From Eutypa lata (lineage: Eukaryota; Ascomycota; Sordariomycetes; Xylariales; Diatrypaceae): 64,000 nucleotides of DNA. Within the stretch, counting starts at the first letter, position 1. Every line of letters begins with the position of its first letter. The DNA is taken from contig JAKULF010000003.1 in assembly GCA_022661535.1 (NCBI GenBank), forward strand, positions 5,518,001 through 5,582,000, read 5' to 3'. Shown piece by piece: positions 38,060 to 50,300 of this stretch. The notes under the pieces were generated by a model. It was not told the DNA's origin and searched no databases. It saw only the letters and a list, made by a program, of their open reading frames with translations. Position numbers and translations under genes: made by a program.

Positions 38060-38581
38060 ATGAAAGCCTTTGCTATCATCTTCTCCCTATCATTTACAGC
38101 AACAGCACAGAGTACAGCTCTGCCACAAATGCATACAACTCAGTATGACGTGTTCAATTTCGCAGCAGACTGTATCCCTCACAGCGTGATGTGCACGTAA
38201 GTGCCCCTGACTAAGTTGTTTTCGCTCGGAGGTTCAAAAAGCATAATTCTCACTATACACAAGATACGACTTTAGAGTTGCCTCAACAGAAACTCCTACC
38301 AATCCGACTAGATGTTTTCTTCAGCTACAAGGACCTGATTTCCTACCGCCCGTCGAACTGAGGCTTTGCGAGAACATGCACTATATAGTTGGTCGATTGC
38401 TAGTGGGGATGAGACGTTGACCCTATCTATCATGACCATTTTGAATCCTACAGCTAATCTTACGGGGGCCCATGCTATTAGGAAGGATGAGCTGACTGTG
38501 GATGACAATGGTTCTGTGATGACACAGAGATATACAGGAGCTCAGAATTTTTCTATTCCTGCCCAAGAGTCTCAGGTATAA
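38060..38581 (+). pseudogene. AA1-like small secreted protein gene, frameshifted
   Basis: The ATG at 38060 begins a signal peptide (MKAFAIIFSLSFTATAQS). Exon 1 ends at 38196, and the intron 38197-38263 (GTAAGT...AAG) keeps phase. The following residues (FAADCIPHSVMCTYDFRV, GPDFLPPVELRLCEN) match the fungal AA1-like secreted family. After CENMHY the matching sequence (YSWSIASGDETL, NLTGAHAI, GSVMTQRYTGAQNF) continues in another frame, so the ribosome frame ends early at TGA 38416-38418. The break sits in a TATATA run near 38381-38386, consistent with gain of one TA unit or a net one-base loss. No intron of viable size removes it. The start codon, signal peptide and splice sites are intact, so the inactivation may be recent. 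Other members are effector-like extracellular proteins; none of that is shown here. Confidence 0.7.
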
Positions 38582-38947
38582 AAAGGGGTAGAATCTTAAA
38601 AGTTATATTATATTTTAAACTTTTATATTTAAGATTTAATATAAATATATTAAAAATATTTAAATTTATATATAAAATATAATATTATAAAAACTTAATT
38701 AAAAAAGATTTTTAAAAGATTTAATATTATTATATAATATTAAAACATTTAAATTAATTAAAATTAAATTTTTTTTATAAATAAATAAAATAAAAATTAA
38801 TAAAAATTAAATTTTTTTTAAATATTAATAATATTTAAAATTAAATAAAGTTTATTTTAAAAGTTTATTTTAAAAGTTTATTTATTATATTATACATTTA
38901 AGAATTTATTTATTAAAGTTTTAAATTATATATTTAATTTTAACTTT
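38582..38947. repeat. Extreme A+T block
   Basis: About 366 bases are almost entirely A and T, with only scattered G or C, in runs such as TTAAAA, AAATTT and TATATA. It starts a few bases after the AA1-like pseudogene and stops sharply at 38948. Possible origins are heavily mutated repeat DNA, a mitochondrial-type insertion or a low-complexity AT isochore. The sequence does not decide between them. Confidence 0.8.
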
Positions 38948-39401
38948 TAATTGTTGCTAATTCACGTGTTAAACGGAGCGCCAAGACCAGCCACTTTTGA
39001 CCTTGAGAACTCGTCGCGACGCATTAATCTTGAGTATTTGTCGCCTTCCAGGACGTCCAGGGCGACTGGGTGTCGTCAAGCTCAAGCTGCCTCGGGGGCA
39101 GACTTGGCTCAGGCTCGAAAATCGAATTGGAAAACGAAACCGTCTCTGGAAGGCGCCACTGCGCGATCTGGGATCGCGGCTAAGTTGGCAAACCTCGCAA
39201 TCGAACCACCAGACCGAAGCCTCCCCTGATCTCCCCAATGCCTAGGGAAACCGCGCACAGGTCCAGAATCGGAAGTTTTCCTCGAGATACTCGGCAGAAA
39301 CCACTCGATTTGTCCTGCAGCTGCCTATTGCCAACTACGTTTGCCTAGCAACCAACCTCCCGAAGAACCGAACGCCGCGCTCTTACCTCCTAGAATTTAA
39401 G
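38948..39401. promoter_or_regulatory. Promoter/leader of the chromodomain gene
   Basis: Base composition switches abruptly to GC-balanced sequence here. Overlapping short frames on both strands have no domains. This is the presumed promoter and 5' leader of the plus-strand gene that follows. Confidence 0.4.
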
Positions 39402-41441
39402 ATGACCGGACGTACCCAAAATTTTCGAATAGAGATACCAATGCCCTCGAAGCCTCCATTATACCGGCCGGGAGACGGTCCGGCCTTAGCTCCGATCACG
39501 TTAGCTCTGAAGAACGACAGCGACGCCTTCATTGTCGACAAGCGCGTCCAACCGGGCAAGCCCGTGCACGGCGAGGTCAGGTTGGAGATGTACTACCTTG
39601 TGGGGTGGCCGGACCTGCCCGCGGGGCGTGTCCTTATCAACGCGCGGAATATCTACGACTACGTGTCCCCCCGGACGCTGGAGGACTTCGAATACAAACT
39701 ATCGCTCGCGCGGGAGGAGGAGGAAGAGCGGATACAAGAGGCGGAAAAGGCGAAACGCAAGTCTGAAGCTGTTGCGAAGGCGCAAGCGGCGGCGGCAGCA
39801 GCAGCAGCAGCGCCGCCGACTTCGTCTGCGAGCGCGACGCCCAAGATAAGAACGCCTAGGACGGAGAAGGTGCCTACTCTTGCGACTTCTGGCAAGAAGC
39901 GCGGGCGGCCAAGCAAGGCAGATCTACTCGCGCGGCAGATGGCACAACAGACAAGCGTCGGCGAAAATGTCGAGATCCCACTGCCGTCTACGAGCACATC
40001 TGGCCCTTCGTTATCTACACCACAGAAGAAAAAGCTCGCCGCGGTTGTAGCGGCAGTAAGCGAGGTGGATACGGACGATCAAGAAACAGAAGAAGAAGAG
40101 GAAGCAGATCCGGGCGACGCGATATTCCAGCAATTATATAACGAGGCATCTGCCGTCAATACAGCTGAGGAGGCCATCGACGCGAGACCCGTAAAGAAAG
40201 AAATACCGCTACGAACAGCCCCGCGACCTCCGTCACCACACAAGCCCGCCAATGGCAAGCCAAGGCATTCTACGCCCTCCCAACCACGGCTGCTGTTCCA
40301 CACTAGCCAGGACCACTCGCCATCGGGTTCTAAAACAGCCCCTGTACAGAAGAGCACCCTCCAGCATTACGGTTTCACTCCCGCTGGCCGCAGCTCCGGA
40401 AAGTGGCCATCGCCGGGCACGGAACCCAAACTTTCTAACAGCAACAACAATACCCATACGAAAAGAACTAAACCAAGTAGCAGTACTACTACTCCTACAC
40501 CTGCCACCATTACTACTACTACGGCGGCGGTAGAAACGCCAACTAGCAGCAAGAGCGCAAAGAAACCACCGCCCCGCAAGCGGAAGCGCACCACGTCGAC
40601 ACCGAACCAGGAGCCTCTCTGGGAGGTGAAGCGGCTGGAGGGCGACCGGGTCGAGGAGGCGAGCGACGGGACGCGGACGCGGTTCTTCCATGTTCGCTGG
40701 AAGGGCCATTGGCCAGCGGATCAGAACCCGACTTGGGAGCCGGAGGAGAATATCCCCCGCAAGCTGATCAAGGAGTACTTGAGGCACAAGTCCAGTAGCA
40801 GCAACAGCAACAGCAGCAAGGGCGGTGGTAGTAGTATTAGGAATAGCCCTTTCCCTGCCGTTGTCGCGTCAGTAGAGACTGGCCATGCGCATACGCCTTC
40901 GTCGTCGAGGAGGGTGAAGAAGAACAATAATAGGCAGCCTGCTCTGCCGGTTAGGAAGTACTCGAGCGTTTCGGAGGTGTTTGAGGGTGCCGTGGAGGAG
41001 GAAGAGCCATCACGTGGAAGTGGTTCTGCGAGGGGCGGAGGACGCGTGGATATGCTATCTTATGGCGATGATGGCGATGGCGATGGCGATGATGATGATG
41101 ACGACGATGATGACTATGAAGACGAGGGCGTGGACCAACTGGTTGTGACGGAGCAGCCGCACCCGCCTCGTCCGCAACGACGGCAGCAGCCAGATCAACA
41201 TCATCAACGGCAGCAGCAGCAGCCAGGTGGATTCGCATCTCCGTCGTCCTCTACTCCCGCCTTATCACTGTCGTCGCTCCTCAGGACGCAATTTGATGCC
41301 GACACGCTCTCCAGAGAACTATCAGCGTCGTTCGGGGGCCCCGCCGTCGGACGTCGTCTTAGTCAACACCAGCAGCAGCATCGGCCGCAGCCGCAACGAC
41401 AACAAAAGCACCTACATGGCGAGAGTCCAGACGATCCGTAG
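39402..41441 (+). CDS. Chromodomain protein with AT-hook
   Basis: This single-exon gene encodes 679 aa. An N-terminal segment (YYLVGWPDLPAGRVLINARN) resembles a divergent chromo-like or protein-interaction fold. It is followed by a charged coiled stretch (REEEEERIQEAEKAKRKSEA), polyalanine and an AT-hook (GKKRGRPSKADLL). A canonical chromodomain lies at about residues 405-465 (LWEVKRLEGDRVEE, FFHVRWKGHWPADQNPTWEP, EENIPRKLIKEYL). The aromatic residues W, F and W expected for methyl-lysine binding are present. The C-terminal third is low-complexity: Ser-rich, then a run of Asp residues, then Gln-rich. It is probably a nuclear chromatin reader. No catalytic domain (such as SET) is fused to it. 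The exact histone mark is unknown. Confidence 0.87.
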   Translation: MTGRTQNFRIEIPMPSKPPLYRPGDGPALAPITLALKNDSDAFIVDKRVQPGKPVHGEVRLEMYYLVGWPDLPAGRVLINARNIYDYVSPRTLEDFEYKLSLAREEEEERIQEAEKAKRKSEAVAKAQAAAAAAAAAPPTSSASATPKIRTPRTEKVPTLATSGKKRGRPSKADLLARQMAQQTSVGENVEIPLPSTSTSGPSLSTPQKKKLAAVVAAVSEVDTDDQETEEEEEADPGDAIFQQLYNEASAVNTAEEAIDARPVKKEIPLRTAPRPPSPHKPANGKPRHSTPSQPRLLFHTSQDHSPSGSKTAPVQKSTLQHYGFTPAGRSSGKWPSPGTEPKLSNSNNNTHTKRTKPSSSTTTPTPATITTTTAAVETPTSSKSAKKPPPRKRKRTTSTPNQEPLWEVKRLEGDRVEEASDGTRTRFFHVRWKGHWPADQNPTWEPEENIPRKLIKEYLRHKSSSSNSNSSKGGGSSIRNSPFPAVVASVETGHAHTPSSSRRVKKNNNRQPALPVRKYSSVSEVFEGAVEEEEPSRGSGSARGGGRVDMLSYGDDGDGDGDDDDDDDDDYEDEGVDQLVVTEQPHPPRPQRRQQPDQHHQRQQQQPGGFASPSSSTPALSLSSLLRTQFDADTLSRELSASFGGPAVGRRLSQHQQQHRPQPQRQQKHLHGESPDDP

Positions 41442-42354
41442 GAGAGCTTGAGGACTAAATATATCGGTTCAGGGAGGGCCTGATGATAGATAAACATTTC
41501 ATTGCCCTATCCTTTCCGTTCTCTCCAACTCGAGAGTAGAAATCGCATTATTTTAGCTCCTACTTTGGGACCTTCAGTTCCATATATCACTCGTCTAGGG
41601 TTGGTTGGTATACATCTAGCTTCAGCTTGGTCGCGAGTGGCGTTAAAGAAAGGGAGGGAAGTTGGGCTACTGGTGGTTGTTCTCGCCCTCCTCTCCCCTT
41701 GTGTAGTTACACGGTCATGATGGCCCATTAGCGTATCCGGTAATATAAAGTATTTGATATTTGACAAGACGTATTGTCGTCTACTCCATCATATGTTTGT
41801 GTGGTTGAGCCTACCGTAATGTGACTGTTATCAAGCTTTGCCTCTATATTATTAGCCTACTTAATCAACATCGTTAATGGAATCATCAACCTGTGATGTA
41901 GGATGACTGTGTACTAGGTATGATACTCACCTCACATCAGTTAAGCGATATTTATGACTCACGGTGCATAATTTCGCTCACGGCATCACCAAACCAAGAG
42001 AGTATTGTGTGGTATAACAAACTCAGTAACTGCCCTGTAATAACGATGGTGTCTATCTACTATACAAAGAATCCCTATAGACGGCGGGAGTATTAATATT
42101 ATGGGGGCGTGGTAATCCTTGGAATCATATCCTTGAAATCATCCGTAAAACATCCGTTAAAAGCGTCCGTCCGCCGAAACTGTACTGTCGGCTCCGACGA
42201 TCCGTTATGACCTCCATTGCTCATCAAGGCATATATGGGCGTATGTAATGTTGATAAAGAATCGAGTCTTCATAAAAAATTCAGCAAAAGCAAAAGACGT
42301 GAGACAACATTTCGTTGCCCCTCCTGTCCAGTATTGTCCCCCCCTTCCTTCCCT
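41442..42354. other. Intergenic between convergent genes
   Basis: This is about 0.9 kb with no gene. It probably contains the 3' UTRs of the chromodomain and RRM-like genes. Confidence 0.5.
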
Positions 42355-44355
42355 TCACAGCGTCTCCCAAACATACATGAGGCTGTGCTCGTAGCCTCGG
42401 GCAAGGCATCCTAGGTCGTTGGCTTCTATCGGCTTCGCGCAAGGATCAGAAGCCTTGAAAATAGCCACACCACCGATGTCTTTAAGTCGCAGCCAAAGGC
42501 TTATGGCGCTCCTGAACCCCAAACACAGGAGATACATGTGTCCATCTCGGCCGATCCACATGTCTTCCAACATGTCTTGTGGACGCGCCCAGTGCGGCTT
42601 CATCACCTGGCCACAAAATCTGTGCAGGTCGTCTCTGTGGAAGTCGCGGATCCCAATGCATCGAGTCATGGCGTGCGCAATCTGATTGGCGGACAACGGG
42701 GCCAACGGGTAGGTGTCGGTCATCAAGTGTTCGATCACGACGTTAGGACCCAAGCGGGCCGCGATGTTCTGGACTCCTGCGAAATCGACATATCGCTTGG
42801 CGTCCTTCTCCAAGTAGAACTCCACCATGGCGTTCGTCTTGCACTTGGTCACCTTGGTGAGCATCCCGCCACGAACGTGGGCCAGCACCCGGCAGATCGG
42901 GACCTCCTCGGGAAGATTGTAGAATACGATGGTTCGCTTTGTGCCCTGCATGTAAGTATTTCGTAAGCTCTCTGCCGTTGGTCGATACTGGATGCCGTAG
43001 CGAAATACCTGTGGGACGAGAGACAGGTCACCGCCGCGCTCTCCTGCTTCGCGTTTCATAGCCGCCATTCTCTGTTCCTCCGTCTCGAATACTGGGCCCA
43101 CCGCTCCCTCATCGGGAGGGAATTCCTCATGCTGCTCATCGCTGTTAGGGACGTAGCCTCGTTTGGGTCCTTCGAATCGACTTCTTACCGTGGTTCTGGA
43201 TCTGGATTGATGATTTCCTCGTCTATACGCGTGACTGTTGGCACGAGGGTGAGAGTTCTGATGAAAGTTTCTGTGACTAGGCTCAAGAAGCGTGTTACTA
43301 TTCGAGCCGCTGTTGTCGCCGCCAACTCCGAGCGACGCCACTAGGTCTCGTCCATTAGTCTGGTGTTCATTCCCACCATCTCTTCGGCCCCGTAGGGCAG
43401 CCAACGAAGTTGCCCGGTGTGACAGGATTGCAATGCTCTCGATCGATTCGTCGTCGTCTTTGTCATCATCGCTGGCTGTCTTCGAGAGCTCGATCAACGC
43501 CTCTACAATCTCTTCAGCCTGTCCGTCTGTGGACTTAGTAGAGCCTTCAACGTGGCCGTTTGATACGTCGCGCTTGGGAGTGCATGTGAGAAGGGTGCCT
43601 GGTTCCTAATCCAGGACATCCGTCTCATACAACCAGTGAGGGCTTTGGCCAGAAGGCCCCGCTGCTCCAGCTTGGTTCAATCCAGACTCGTCGCTGTTGA
43701 CCCCTGAATGCTTTGTTCTGGCTATGGCGTCCTTCTGAAAGGCGGCGAAGTCTCGCCCATGCCTTTTGTTACCCCTTAATGGATACCTGGCGTCGTAACC
43801 AGTCTCGCCGTCAGAGCTTCTAGACATGTGACCGGGATTCATCGACGAGCCCCAGCGCGCCCCGGAGTCACCATCTACGTTGGCATGATTGTCGTCGTCG
43901 GGTCCTGAGTGAGAGCTGGGCGGTGGGGTGGGAAGTCCGCGACTAGGAGTTGCGGGTCGGCCGGTGCTTCCCTTCAGCTTGTTTACCCCTTTATTACGGA
44001 ACTCTTTCACTTGCGCCGCGAACGCCGCGAACTTCTCATAGCGTGATAACTTGGTACGAAGATTGTCACGAATCGTCTCAACGGCTTCCGGACTAGAGAC
44101 GTCGTAACCAGTGCAGACGTTAATGGGACCTGTTGCGAGTTTATACTCTCTTATGGCACAAATGTCAAGCGTCTTCTCCTGTATTTGGAGCCATTTTGCA
44201 AGCATGCGAGTCTCCATGCGATAGTGGCCGTTCTGGGAATCGAGACTGGTCTGCTTCACGAGGTCAAGTAATTCATCGATCTTTTCCTCCATGTCATGAC
44301 CAATAAACTGGCCCTCTTGACGCGCCATGGTGACATCTTGAGCATAGGACATCAT
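42355..44355 (-). CDS. RRM-like protein with coiled N-terminus, interrupted by an in-frame TAG
   Basis: The ATG at 44355 (MMSYAQDVTMARQEG) begins a frame whose first part has amphipathic helices (MEEKIDELLDLVKQ, METRMLAKWLQIQEKTLDI) and a Pro/Ser-rich, acidic linker. A TAG at 43606-43608 follows ETDVLD. The same frame then stays open for 417 more codons with natural composition (EPGTLLTCTPKRDVSNGHVE and onward). That part includes an RRM-like segment (RTIVFYNLPEEVPICRVLAH, AMVEFYLEKDAKRYVDFAG). It ends with WETL and a stop. The downstream part lacks a good ATG until about 43070, so two independent genes are less likely than one interrupted gene. No GT-AG intron of normal size with a good donor ends at the TAG. 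The TAG lies in an 8-base loop closed by CCTGG/CCAGG. RNA binding is inferred from the RRM-like fold only. Confidence 0.65.
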
Positions 44356-47300
44356 GGCAGTTTCTTTTGCGAGCAAACAATTCGCTATGGTGAGATGACG
44401 TAAATTAGTGTCGTGAATCTCTTAATGGATTTTGTAAAAGAAATTGTGTTGATGTAAGTAGTAGGACTGCAATATGAACTCACGCTAGTACAAAGAGTGT
44501 TGTTGATTTGAATCGTATGAGAGTTGGAACGCGACAACTGTGAACGCGACTTGAGACTAATTTGTCAAGTCGATGGGAGAGATTTCACGTTAGTATGGAA
44601 GGAGTGAGAAAAAAGTGCGCGGTCATGCAAGTACTTACCTGTGCCATTAATGGATAGTAGATGACTGTTTATTGATCAACGCTGGCGCGTGCTATGAAAG
44701 CGCGTCAGGTATTTTCAAACCCCTCAACTTTAGAATGTTTTCTGTGTTTATGTGTAGAAGCAGTAAGTACTCCTTCGTAGGCGCTAAGTATGGCCAGGTA
44801 ACCGAGTTAGCGCGTCCTGGACCTCAGGTAAAGATCTGTACAAGTCAGAAATAATTCCATATAAGAGCTAGTGGATGTAAACAAGAGATCATAGGTGAGT
44901 GCCATGGACTTGTAGGAAGTAAGTAAATCATACCTATTTTACTAATGCTTCTTGGATATGACTTTGATAGTTTGTCGGTCTCTATGATCAAGCCAAATAT
45001 TTACCTAATCGTAGTCAGGTTCTTGCATCCGGGTGTTGCATATGATTGCTTGTGTAGACAAATAGTTCTGTTCCGTGGAAGTTGTTTGGGTAGTGAATGT
45101 AGAACTAGGATGTACTGGAGAAGAAGGATGCGGAATGTGGGTTGCTAAGAAGGATGCGGAAGTAAGTGTTGTAGGTTAGGTGTGGGATATGATTCCACTG
45201 CTGGGGTTTCCGGCCAAGTTGATCAAGTAGGTAGATTGATTGCGGAGTCTGAAAGCCTGTTAATTAAATTGCCCAAGTTGTTGTGTGGAACGAGGTGAGG
45301 TTTGGAATGGGGAGAGGATGTGGAAGGGCCTAGTACCTAGTGTAGTTGTATGAGAGGTAGACGCCGGGCAGGAACATCAACTCACCATAAGAATTTGGGC
45401 AAGTGCACAATTAATTCTTCGTGTTGCTATGATGTGTATCGTTAAGGTTGTTGTTGTAGGTCGGGAGATTTTCAGTACATGTACTGTTCTGTTCTGAGTC
45501 TTTTCTAGGTGTGTATCGTATGCAATGTGTATGCCACTACCATGACAACACCCCGATTGACCCTGAGTGTACTTGAGGTAAGAATGTTGGGAATGGAAAA
45601 ACGTTTTCCCTTAATGTCAATCGACCCAGAAACGGAAGGGAAACTTCAGGCAAATAAGAGGGAGTGTCTCATGGCTTGGTAGGATTGACCCGCTTACAAA
45701 ACACAATGCCCTCAAGGTGTCAAGTAGAAAAAGGTAATAACCAGGAAGGAGTTCTTATGGTACGAAGGTCTTGTGATATAAAATAGAATATGAATATGTG
45801 TAGAGAATAAGATATAACCACAGCTATACTCACAAGGAGGTAGAGAAATTATTGAATGCGCATGCTACGCCTGGGACATGTAAGTTATCTTAAGCTTGCC
45901 CATGTATCGTGAGGATATCTGATACACTGAAGCGTGAGATGAACTAGTGTCAAGGTTAATTCAGATGAAGGGTTATCATATATTGAATGTTGAACGTCAG
46001 AAGGAAATTGAATATCAAGTTGCAGTGCGCAGGACTTATTTGGGGCAAGAAGCTTGAGAAGGAAGTTGGGAGGCAATAATGCACTATGGTGAACACTTGG
46101 TGTTCATACAAGGGCCCGAGTTTCTACTTACCTAGGTCATCTTTGATTGGATGGCAATTGAACTTTGACCGGAGGGGTACACGAGGTAAGATCTTCTTTT
46201 GATGACATCGTAGCGTAAAGCTCTGCAATTCCCACACCCGGATTGACCTTAGGATAAAAGAACGCTTTTCAACCCTTTCCCAGAGGCAAGGGATATCAAA
46301 TTCTCTCACCAGAATTACAGCCATATCCATATACAGAGCCTACTATTTCACCTAAACGTATTTCCTAACCGTAGAAGATATGAAATATTATTTATATAGC
46401 GGGAACCTAATCTTGTCGTCATCACCTGGTTACCACCACTTAAAGGCATTGTAATAACCTACTTACTTCATGGGACAGCTAGCTAGGAATTAATGCCATG
46501 ATATAAACCACTTGATAATAACTAAAGTGGTACAGTTGGGTGGTGGTGGTAGCTTAAGATTCACGATAGCTCCCAGCAGAAGGGGCTGTCCAGGACCGGA
46601 ATTTACAGCAGTCGCCAAACAACTTTAATTACATAATATTACTGTAATGCAAAAGTATGAGATGTTTCTTATACAACATTTATTACAGTACTATATAGAA
46701 GGACTATTATTATACATTAATATATACGGTATAAAGATTTAGTCTTCATAGCGTTGAGGTTTCCGTATAATAGGGGGAAGAGACCGATATAACAAGGACA
46801 CAACTACATGGTGTATCACTACGTAAAAAGTATTGCTCTCAAATATTTAGCTCACCACTAGATATATAGCCTATAATATAATGTAAGGGGCGTGTTTATG
46901 GATATGAGATTGCTGCGCAGGTGCTGAGATTGTAAATGCTGAGCAATCAAACCTGGTATCAAATAATCACGTTTTCATCAAGAGAGAGAATAAAGGAAGA
47001 GACTTTGCAATATAGTAATTATAAAGTAGTAGATAGAGGCTAAGGACTCACTGACAATATTACGAAAGCACGTGACTTATAGGAAATATACTTCTCAGTC
47101 TACAGATCGGGCTTCTTCCAAGCAAATAGCATCTGAGATTGTGATGAGCATTTCTAATTACAATTTCATTATGTTGATGACCCCAACAAGATTTCGATGA
47201 AAGCTATGTTTAATGACCTAGGTATCTATTATGAAGGCTTTACGAAGGTTGAATCTAGAATGTCATTTTTGACGTGTCCAAAAGTGACACGACAGTACCT

Positions 47301-50300
47301 ACAGCACTCAATCCATGGTAAAGTACAAGATGCATGAATGTAGTGCAGTTCCACGTGTGTCAATATGATCGCCTACCATGATCGTCGTGATGCCGTCTAG
47401 AGACGAAAGACCAGTGACCATGTTTACTGAGAACGGATATTATAGATCCCAGTACACACAACTAGGTTTACAATCCTAAGCGTAATATAACCAGCTAACT
47501 GCAGCTAAGAAAACTTTGGCCGGTCACGCTTTTAGACATCTTACAGAGCTCGCCGTCGTAGGTGCAACGTCGAGGAGTATATGCACAGCTAAAATTCCTG
47601 TGCCCCTTCCCGTTTGGAGCCACGTACTGTGTGTATGTGTTCCTTAGTACATATGTTCTAGGGATAGATCCTCCACTATGGTCTAGACCATCTTCTAGGC
47701 ATTGCTGCATATCAACCTGTTGTCTGAATGGATAGAGTCGATTAGTCATCATCTCTCTGGCTGGTTGGATTGCTGATCCCCATAGGTACTATAAAAAGCG
47801 GATAACTATCTAGACAGAATCCTCCGAGATGGTTTGCTTAGCTGCTCAGCTGGCAAGAGATAATAGCAAACACTATCTAGGCAAAAGGATCTCAACATAA
47901 TGTACGGTCCGAGTGCGGCACGTCCGTCAATGGTGGCAAGAGCATTGGGTAAGAAGTAAGCCCGTGACAGTCTGGTGATGTATTATATATGCATAGCACA
48001 TAGATGATGAAATCGCAGTTATGTGAATGGTGGGAATTATAACCGTTTAACACCCTAATTGCGTGTTAGATTATACCCGTTGGTACGGCGAATATGAGCA
48101 TTGAGGTTAAATTGAAAAAGGGGTGCCGCAAGTTCGGCCCCATTCTAAGCCGAGGACTCCCCGCTAAAATAGCGATTTCCTGGACCTTTTAGCGCTCCTT
48201 CTCCCCGCACGCTAACTATGTAGTTCATTCTCCAACACTTCCCCATGGGCATATGATCCAACTAAATACCGAACTAAAATATCTGTCAGACTGGACTTTA
48301 CTCCTTTGATACTCTGGGGAATCTGGTTTCGGGGCCTCCGCTGATTATCAAGAAACCCAGGTAAGTGGTAAGTATTAAACAGTAGTAAAAAACGGAGATA
48401 GGTGGAGAACAATCAAGATGGGTAGGGCGAGTGGGCAAATGGCCTGATATTCTTCCCAGACCTCGTCACCTCTTTCCACCCCTGTGCTGATCATCTTGAC
48501 CCCCACGATTCCTGAGATCTAACTACATGTATGTACAATATGTACTTACGTCGTGAGGTACAGTTCTCAAGGGTATTACATGTTAGTGGTTCCACTTAGT
48601 CCACAATGTTCCTTATTTAGCTAGTATGTATACTGCCATACAATTTGTATGGGATGCAACATCTTCTTTAATGATCTTCTATAGATGATCACCACTCGCT
48701 ATGACTACCACAGAAATTTAGCGATGATTAAGCATTGATGCTAACGATCCTCATGTTGCAACTCATACAAATTGTATGGTAGTATACATATCCTAACCAA
48801 ATAGGGTACATTGTGGACTAAGTGGAACCACTAACATGTAATACCCTTGAGAACTGTAGGAAGTAGACATCTAAGACATCTATCTAATAGGTGCGCATGT
48901 TCCGATTTTCTGCTGGTTGGTTCAGATCTCACGTGAGTGCCGATTCCTGCGCAATCAGCCTTCAGAGGCTTGCGTCGGGGTCTTTTCGAGCAGGAGGTAC
49001 GTAGGCAGGGTAGGGTAGGATGGCAGCAGGAACGGTCAGCCTTAAGGTTACGCCTGGTAGCTTTGGAAATAATACATCGGCTTCTTCATGACTAGAGCCT
49101 TGTTTGTGGGCAGGATAAGCCGGAGTTCTACTACGAGCATCAAACAAACAACGCATATTGAAGCATACCAGCTACATAAAACAGGAGGGTGCGCTATAAA
49201 TAAGTAACCAAGTGCCCAGCTTGCTAGGTCTACGTGCGTCACGATTTAACGTTAGGGGCCCAAATCGCGTGGACAATGATGACGATGATGATGTTTTGGC
49301 TAGGTACAAGAGGACCCTCCTCCGCGGGAGAACCGGCAGGGTGGTACACGCCATTGATAGGCCGGGGGTTTGCCCAATTGATTTTCCATGGTCGCGCCTC
49401 CTTGGGAAGCCGGGTTGCCTGGCTATCAGGGTTGGATCATTTCTTTCTGTGTTCTTTCTTCCTTTCCTTGCTTTTTCTGCTCATTGCTGGTAGAATTAGC
49501 GCCCTTAGATTGGCGTGTATACGTGGCTTATTCGGAAAGACATGCCATCTCTTTGGGGTTCCGTGTGCCGTCTTGTCCGGGCTGAACGTGACTATTTGCC
49601 TCATGCGGATAACTAGATCGTCCAGCTGTTATTGGCAAAAGAACGTGAGGATGCCCTCCATATCTGTGCAACTGGCCTGGTAAGAATGAATTGAAGACCT
49701 GCTTTAAGGTGAGGTCGTAGGGTGTAGTATGTAAGGTAGGGCAAGATAGGTAGGTAAGATGAGTGAACTGCTTATCACCCAACCTAACGTTAGCCTCGCC
49801 TTCACTCCATTTCCTAGCGCAATCGGTGATAATATGCAGGCACCAAATAGTCTTTTCCATCGGGACCTTATCATAGAGAACCTGTCCTACGTTACCTATT
49901 TAACGAGCGTAGTGAGTCGCTGTTTCAAGCTGGAATGCCGGGCTATGACGGCGTGGGGGTTTCAGCCCACAACGTTTGCCGGTTCAGCTAAGACTGGATA
50001 CCTGGTACAATACAAGCGCTTTGTATGTACAAGTTCGCCCCTCATTGCTCAGCTGTGCTGTTAGATAAGTTCCCTAAGGGGTGATGTAGGCTACTTCGCT
50101 TCACTTTAGGTATGAGCTTCACCGCATATCCCCAATAGCTGATAGACAGCCCGCGATAGATAAAGTGATATATCATATACTATTCAACTCACCAATCCTC
50201 CAAGCTATGCAGTCCACCAATTGAGCATGAACTATCTCCAATATGATGATCATGGCATTTCCCTGGGGTCAGACTGCCCCTTCGCCCCTTGTAGAACCCC

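Noticed and set aside
47495..47752. 85-residue minus-strand frame with cysteines, possible small secreted protein
   Set aside because: No signal peptide or splice-linked exon could be found; the upstream sequence is full of stops.
49234..49683. 149-residue plus-strand frame with hydrophobic stretches
   Set aside because: The apparent membrane segment comes from TTC/CTT-rich DNA; no family motif and three overlapping frames of similar length.
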